A DNA stretch of 64,000 nt, from assembly GCA_001800675.1 (NCBI GenBank), contig MGVW01000035.1:104008-168007 (forward strand). Reading direction: 5' to 3'. Position 1 is the first letter of the stretch; each line of letters begins with the position of its first letter. Below, piece by piece: positions 60,218-64,000 of this stretch. The position numbers and the translations under genes are program-made. The notes under the pieces are model-generated. The model saw only the letters and a program-made list of their open reading frames with translations, made no database searches and had not been told where the DNA came from. The stretch comes from Euryarchaeota archaeon RBG_13_57_23. Its GTDB lineage: Archaea; Thermoplasmatota; Thermoplasmata; UBA10834.

Positions 60218-61132
60218 GTGACCAGCTGCGACAAGTGCAGGGGCAGGGCCATAGTGCACATCAGGTACAGCGGGGCGCACCTCTGCAAATCCCACTTCTG
60301 TGACTTCGTCGAGAAGCGCGTCCGGCATGAGCTGAGGAAGCAGATCGAGCTGAAGGGCGGGGAGAGGATCGCTATCGCGGTCTCTGGTGGGAAGGACAGC
60401 ACCGTCGCGCAGCATCTGGTCCACAAGATACTTGGGCCGAGGAAGAGCATGGGCCTCTGCGCCATCACTGTTGATGAAGGGATTTCTGGCTACAGAGAGT
60501 CGAGCATTCCCGTTGTCGCACGCAACAGCAGGAGACTTGGTATGGACCACATAGTCGTCTCGTTCGCCGAACTGCATGGAATTACAATGGACGAGATCGC
60601 GGGGGCCGAGCGCGGCCTCGCCACGTGCAGCTTCTGCGGTGTGTTGAGGAGAGGAGCAATGAATCGAGCTGCACGGGAATGGAAGGCCACCCATCTAGCG
60701 ACTGGACTGAACCTCGACGACACATGCCAATCCATTCTGATGAGCTTCGCGAGAGGAGAAGTAGAGCGCCTGGCGAGGCTCGGGCCTCACCGGAAGGTGC
60801 AGAAGGGACTCGTTCCTCGAATACAACCGCTGAGATTGATCCCCGAATCCGAGACAGCTCTGTACGCAATCGCCAACGAACTGGAGTACCATGACCTCGA
60901 GTGCCCTTATGCGCCCGAGGCTCTCAGGAACCAGTACAGGACCGTGATAGCGCAGCTGGAGGACAAATCCCCTGGTACCAGACACTCCATTCTGAAGAGC
61001 TACGACGCACTGCTCCCCGCGCTCGAGAAGACTTTTGCCCCATCGCGGCTTCGAGTGTGCACGTGCGGGGAACCGAGCACGTCTGACAAGTGCAAGGCTT
61101 GCGAACTCGTCGAGAATCTCAAGCGCAAGTGA
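60218..61132 (+). CDS. ncsA: tRNA 2-thiolation enzyme, TtuA/NcsA family
   Basis: 304 residues. PP-loop SGGKDS at 56-61, zinc ribbons at both ends (C4, C7, with C23 and C28; and CTCGEPSTSDKCKAC near the C-terminus), and CSFCGVLRR at 137-140 plus LECPY, which hold the catalytic Fe-S cysteines. It activates tRNA uridine by adenylation for thiolation, with sulfur from a ubiquitin-like carrier such as the protein at 28683. GTG 60218 follows TATA-like AATAAATATCC (60186-60196), a leaderless start. Confidence 0.92.
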   Translation: MTSCDKCRGRAIVHIRYSGAHLCKSHFCDFVEKRVRHELRKQIELKGGERIAIAVSGGKDSTVAQHLVHKILGPRKSMGLCAITVDEGISGYRESSIPVVARNSRRLGMDHIVVSFAELHGITMDEIAGAERGLATCSFCGVLRRGAMNRAAREWKATHLATGLNLDDTCQSILMSFARGEVERLARLGPHRKVQKGLVPRIQPLRLIPESETALYAIANELEYHDLECPYAPEALRNQYRTVIAQLEDKSPGTRHSILKSYDALLPALEKTFAPSRLRVCTCGEPSTSDKCKACELVENLKRK

Positions 61133-61133
61133 C

Positions 61134-61865
61134 TCAACGATATGTCCCGTGCTCGAACCACGCTCCGCAGCTCTTGCAGACCGTCTCCTTCTGCGCCGCC
61201 TTCGCGCCGCAGACGGGACATGTCTTGATTGCAAGCGTCCTCTCATGATGATGAGACTGCTTGTCAGCGTGTTCTTCGGGAGCGTAGCCGATCGAATCGT
61301 CCGCCGTGACCTGGAAGGCCACCTTGGACATCCTCGAGAGCGATGGCCCCGAGGCCTTCTGCTTCGCAACCAGCTTCTTTCGCGCGGCCTCCTGCTCCCG
61401 CGCAGCTCTCACCTCGGCCTTCTGCTGTCGTTCCTTCTCCTCGAGGTAGGACTTGTGTGTCGAGTACGTGGACACCACGAGGAGCCCTTTCAACGAGATG
61501 CCAAACAGCATGATCAGGACTATCTTGCTCATGTCGAAGCGCACAAAGTACGGTCCGTATTCGAAGGTGGCCACACCTCCGCCGAGAATCACGAACAACC
61601 AGAGGCAGATGAAGGCCAGAGCGGACAGGCCGAACAGCATCCGCTTGAATGTCCCTGGCTTGTTCGCGGTCTCCAGTGTGCTCGCAGCGGTTATCATGCC
61701 ACCGAAGAAGAGAATGTACTGCACTATGTTGGGCATGAAAGCGGTGGACAGGTCAGGATAGTTCGTGTTGATCAGGTCGACGAGTACGATGGGAACGACG
61801 ATGAATCTGATCGTCTCAGTGAATGCCGTCCAGACGGAATCCGACAGCCTGCTGCGCGTCCTCAC
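61134..61865 (-). CDS. Four-helix membrane protein with C-terminal zinc ribbon
   Basis: 243 residues, function unknown. Hydrophobic helices near 20-38, 47-63, 82-99 and 112-130 are followed by a long charged coiled-coil-like stretch (EEKERQQKAEVRAAREQEA) and a C-terminal zinc ribbon (CPVC...CKSC). The start is GTG 61865, overlapping the stop of the exported protein gene as GTGA, so the two are coupled. Confidence 0.65.
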   Translation of the reverse strand: MRTRSRLSDSVWTAFTETIRFIVVPIVLVDLINTNYPDLSTAFMPNIVQYILFFGGMITAASTLETANKPGTFKRMLFGLSALAFICLWLFVILGGGVATFEYGPYFVRFDMSKIVLIMLFGISLKGLLVVSTYSTHKSYLEEKERQQKAEVRAAREQEAARKKLVAKQKASGPSLSRMSKVAFQVTADDSIGYAPEEHADKQSHHHERTLAIKTCPVCGAKAAQKETVCKSCGAWFEHGTYR

Positions 61866-62680
61866 GGGATCACCCCAGACAGGGAAGGCGCAACAAAGGT
61901 CCTGGTGAAAGTGAAGCCGGCCACAGTCAGCTCGAGCACGACATGGTATTCGCTGTGTATCTCAGGGAGAACGTCTAACTGGACCGTGTCCGAGTAGTTG
62001 CTGCCGAGTTGGATTGCCGTCGTAGTCTCCCCGAGCAATGCCCCGTCTCCATAGTACGAAATCGTCACGGCCGCGTTAGGCAACCCTGCCAGCTTGCTGG
62101 AAGTGTGGAGCCAATAGTCAATCGTGACCTCTATGGGGTCGCCCAGAGGAGGAGGCGTCGATGGGTAGGAGATATCGGAGATCCCGTAGTCCCTGATCAG
62201 CGCGAGCCATGGGACCTGGACCTCGTAGCTCGCCTCGAAGACTACTAGCTCCATCGTGTATAGGCACGAGACCTCCACGTGGAATCGAAGCAGGTCGTCG
62301 TGGAACACCATCCACTGAATCCCCTGGTTGAACAGAGTCATCAGGTCGAACTGGAAATCGATCATAGAGGGCGTGACCTGTCCGGCAGGGATATCTCCTA
62401 TCGAGATATCGTCCTCAGCCAAGGAGTACAGAGAATCGTTCGTGACGGAGTATGAGACCGTCAAGTCCTTGACGTCGTAGAAACCGTGGTTGTCGATGGA
62501 GAAAGGAGCGGTCACGTGAACCACTCCGTTTACTACCTCCCAGTCCACCTCATCCGTCGACGGCAGATCCACCTTGAACTGACCGCTCGGGAACGGCCAG
62601 ACGCTCGTGAATGCCAGTGCGACAATTGCCAGATTGACAACACCAATGGCCAGCTGAAGGAATCTCGTGCGGGCAACCAT
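61862..62680 (-). CDS. Exported beta-rich protein with N-terminal membrane anchor
   Basis: 272 residues. One N-terminal helix (LAIGVVNLAIVALAFTSVW) and an extracellular part of two Ig-like beta domains (motifs IDNHGFYDVKDLTVSYSV and VTISYYGDGALLGETT), resembling CARDB/DUF-type carriers. No enzymatic motif is seen. It is coupled to the downstream zinc-ribbon membrane protein, suggesting one envelope complex. Confidence 0.65.
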   Translation of the reverse strand: MVARTRFLQLAIGVVNLAIVALAFTSVWPFPSGQFKVDLPSTDEVDWEVVNGVVHVTAPFSIDNHGFYDVKDLTVSYSVTNDSLYSLAEDDISIGDIPAGQVTPSMIDFQFDLMTLFNQGIQWMVFHDDLLRFHVEVSCLYTMELVVFEASYEVQVPWLALIRDYGISDISYPSTPPPLGDPIEVTIDYWLHTSSKLAGLPNAAVTISYYGDGALLGETTTAIQLGSNYSDTVQLDVLPEIHSEYHVVLELTVAGFTFTRTFVAPSLSGVIP

Positions 62681-62739
62681 TCGGGTCTACAGATAGCTAA
62701 TCAGGCTGTGCCATAATAAACCTAGAGCTGAGACTATCA

Positions 62740-64000
62740 TCAAAGACTGCCGTCGTAAGTTGGGTAATCGTAAGCTTCCTCTCCTTCGAAGAAGCAATAA
62801 TGGACCTTCGTGAAGTCGCGCTTCAGTTTGACGACGTCTGGCAAGACGTGCTCCGCAGGCTCCCCCTTGACTGCGACGCGCGCGATCAGTTCCGCCACCT
62901 CGGTCATGTGATTCTCTTTCATGCCCAGTCTCGTGAGTTCCTGGGAACCGATCCTTATCCCGGAAGGCTTCACGGGGTCCGAGTCCCAAGGAAGGAGGTT
63001 CTTGTTGAGTATGATGTTCGCAGCTTCGAGGGATTTCGCGACCTTCGCGCCCCCGTGGTACCTCTCGACGTCTACAACGATAGTGTGGGATTCTGTGAAG
63101 CCCAGGTGCTCGCAGAGGACATCCATCCCGCGCTCGAACAGACTCTGGCCAAGTGCCTTCGCGTTGCGAACGGTCTGGTCCGCGTACGCCGCACCGTATT
63201 CCTTGGTCTCTGCAAGCGTGACCGCGAGCGCCGCGACGGAATGGAGATGGTGGTTGCTCGTGACGCCCGGGAATACCCCTCGCCTGAGAGCGGTCTCGAG
63301 TCCCTCCCTCGGGAGGTCGGATATGATCATCCCGTGCTGTGGCCCTGGCAGGGTCTTGTGCGTACTGCCCGAGACGACGTCGATCCCCTGGCGCAACGGA
63401 TCCTGGAACCTCTTGCCTGCGATCAATCCAAGAACATGAGCGCCGTCGTACCATGTCGCGCATCCAACCTCCGAGAACACCTCCCGGAGCTCGTCTAGCG
63501 GGGTGGGGAAGAGATACACCGATTGGCCGAACAGAGCGACCTTGGGCTTAACCTCCCTTAGGAGCCTCTTTGCTCCCTCTACGTCGATGTTCATGTTCTT
63601 CTCGTCAAACGGGTAGTTGTAGGTCTTGATCCCGCGAAGGCCAGCTGCCCCTATCTTCGCGTGGGAGATGTGACCGCCATCGGAGGTTGCGACCGTCGTC
63701 ATCTTGTCCCTGGTCTTCGTCAAGGCGGACAGAACGGCGAGGTTGCACACAGTGCCCGAGGTTGAACGCACATCCGCGAACTTGCATGAGAACACATCGC
63801 GCGCCAGCTCCTCGCAGAGCGTCTCGATCTGGTCCACGAAAATGTTGCCCTGGTAGTATCGCTTGAACGGCAGACCCTCGGCGTACCGGTTGTGGAGGTC
63901 TGAGTTCATTACTTCCCTGGCCGCTGGGCTCATCACGTTCTCAGAAGCAATCAGAGGGATCGAGTCCTTGAACCACGCATTGTGCTTGCGCGTTAGATCC
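62740..64000 (-). CDS. glyA: Serine hydroxymethyltransferase (5' end beyond the right edge)
   Basis: A PLP enzyme interconverting serine and glycine with a folate or methanopterin C1 carrier. The frame is open to base 64000, with PLIASENVMSPAARE near the truncated start. Seen: the PLP-lysine site GSTHKTLPGPQHG, DGAHVLGLIAGKRF, and the final PSGIRIGSQELTRLGM. At least 420 residues are visible. The C1 carrier is probably methanopterin-like, given MptD at 50278. Confidence 0.93.
   Translation of the reverse strand, partial: DLTRKHNAWFKDSIPLIASENVMSPAAREVMNSDLHNRYAEGLPFKRYYQGNIFVDQIETLCEELARDVFSCKFADVRSTSGTVCNLAVLSALTKTRDKMTTVATSDGGHISHAKIGAAGLRGIKTYNYPFDEKNMNIDVEGAKRLLREVKPKVALFGQSVYLFPTPLDELREVFSEVGCATWYDGAHVLGLIAGKRFQDPLRQGIDVVSGSTHKTLPGPQHGMIISDLPREGLETALRRGVFPGVTSNHHLHSVAALAVTLAETKEYGAAYADQTVRNAKALGQSLFERGMDVLCEHLGFTESHTIVVDVERYHGGAKVAKSLEAANIILNKNLLPWDSDPVKPSGIRIGSQELTRLGMKENHMTEVAELIARVAVKGEPAEHVLPDVVKLKRDFTKVHYCFFEGEEAYDYPTYDGSL

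Noticed and set aside
1..64000. CRISPR arrays, insertion sequences, rRNA operons
   Set aside because: I saw no regularly spaced direct repeats of 25-40 bases, no transposase signature and no rRNA sequence in the window.

Overview
This window is GC-rich chromosomal DNA from an archaeon. It has archaeal replication genes (both RFC subunits, DnaG-type primase, type IA topoisomerase), an archaeal proteasome beta subunit, a group II chaperonin, the KH/beta-CASP termination nuclease, ribosomal protein L40e, ether-lipid head-group enzymes and a tetrahydromethanopterin-pathway aldolase. TATA-like boxes about 25 bases before leaderless starts, common GTG and TTG starts, and several regulator families (HTH_10, DUF835, double-winged-helix) fit a euryarchaeon, most likely a Thermoplasmatota lineage. 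The phylum call is an inference from gene content, not from a tree.

Layout. 1-2.1 kb: edge of leucyl-tRNA synthetase, then a tandem ribbon-helix-helix regulator followed by an FtsZ-like GTPase with no C-terminal domain. 2.2-7.2 kb: NAD-kinase-like protein, a four-gene pyruvate:ferredoxin oxidoreductase operon (minus strand), an RNA-binding protein and tRNA-Leu(TAG). 7.2-12.7 kb: a Tad/archaellum-like pilus or secretion cluster with two pilin-like proteins facing a cysteine-rich protein, a secretion ATPase and a two-module membrane platform. 12.8-13.7 kb: response regulator and DUF835 protein. 14-19 kb: proteasome beta, FttA/aCPSF1, wyosine synthase Taw1, RFC large subunit. 19-22 kb: an AT-rich patch with a minimal tyrosine recombinase, unexplained hairpins and a regulator fused to a BtrH-like domain. 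22-28.9 kb: thermosome, a radical-SAM/Nre repair pair, HTH_10 regulator, MIP18-like protein, phosphoglycerate mutase, tRNA-Ser(CGA) and a ThiS/SAMP-like protein. 29-32 kb: a structured leader or ncRNA, dnaG, and a LonB-like AAA+ ATPase with no protease domain. 32-45 kb: RimI, a secreted lamin-tail/phospholipase-D/PKD protein, TIM and FBP aldolase/phosphatase, ADP-forming acetyl-CoA synthetase alpha, transporters, AspRS with a degenerate Nudix protein and an Hjc-like nuclease, and NadA. 45-50.7 kb: a second 2-oxoacid:ferredoxin oxidoreductase operon followed by acetyl-CoA synthetase beta, then archaetidylserine genes and MptD. 50.7-64 kb: THEP1 NTPase, Trm1, PurA, TopA, a tandem-HTH regulator, L40e, RFC small subunit, NcsA/TtuA-type thiolase, an exported/membrane pair, and an SHMT gene cut by the window edge.

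Together the metabolic genes fit fermentation of peptides or organic acids: two ferredoxin-dependent 2-oxoacid oxidoreductases feed CoA esters to an ADP-forming synthetase that makes ATP, and TIM, FBPA/P and ApgM serve gluconeogenesis. No methanogenesis genes are visible here. The features most worth a second look are the truncated FtsZ with its putative RHH operator, a palindromic repeat shared by two secretion genes and a recombinase leader, the protease-less LonB with a zinc ribbon, and a structured RNA in front of dnaG.
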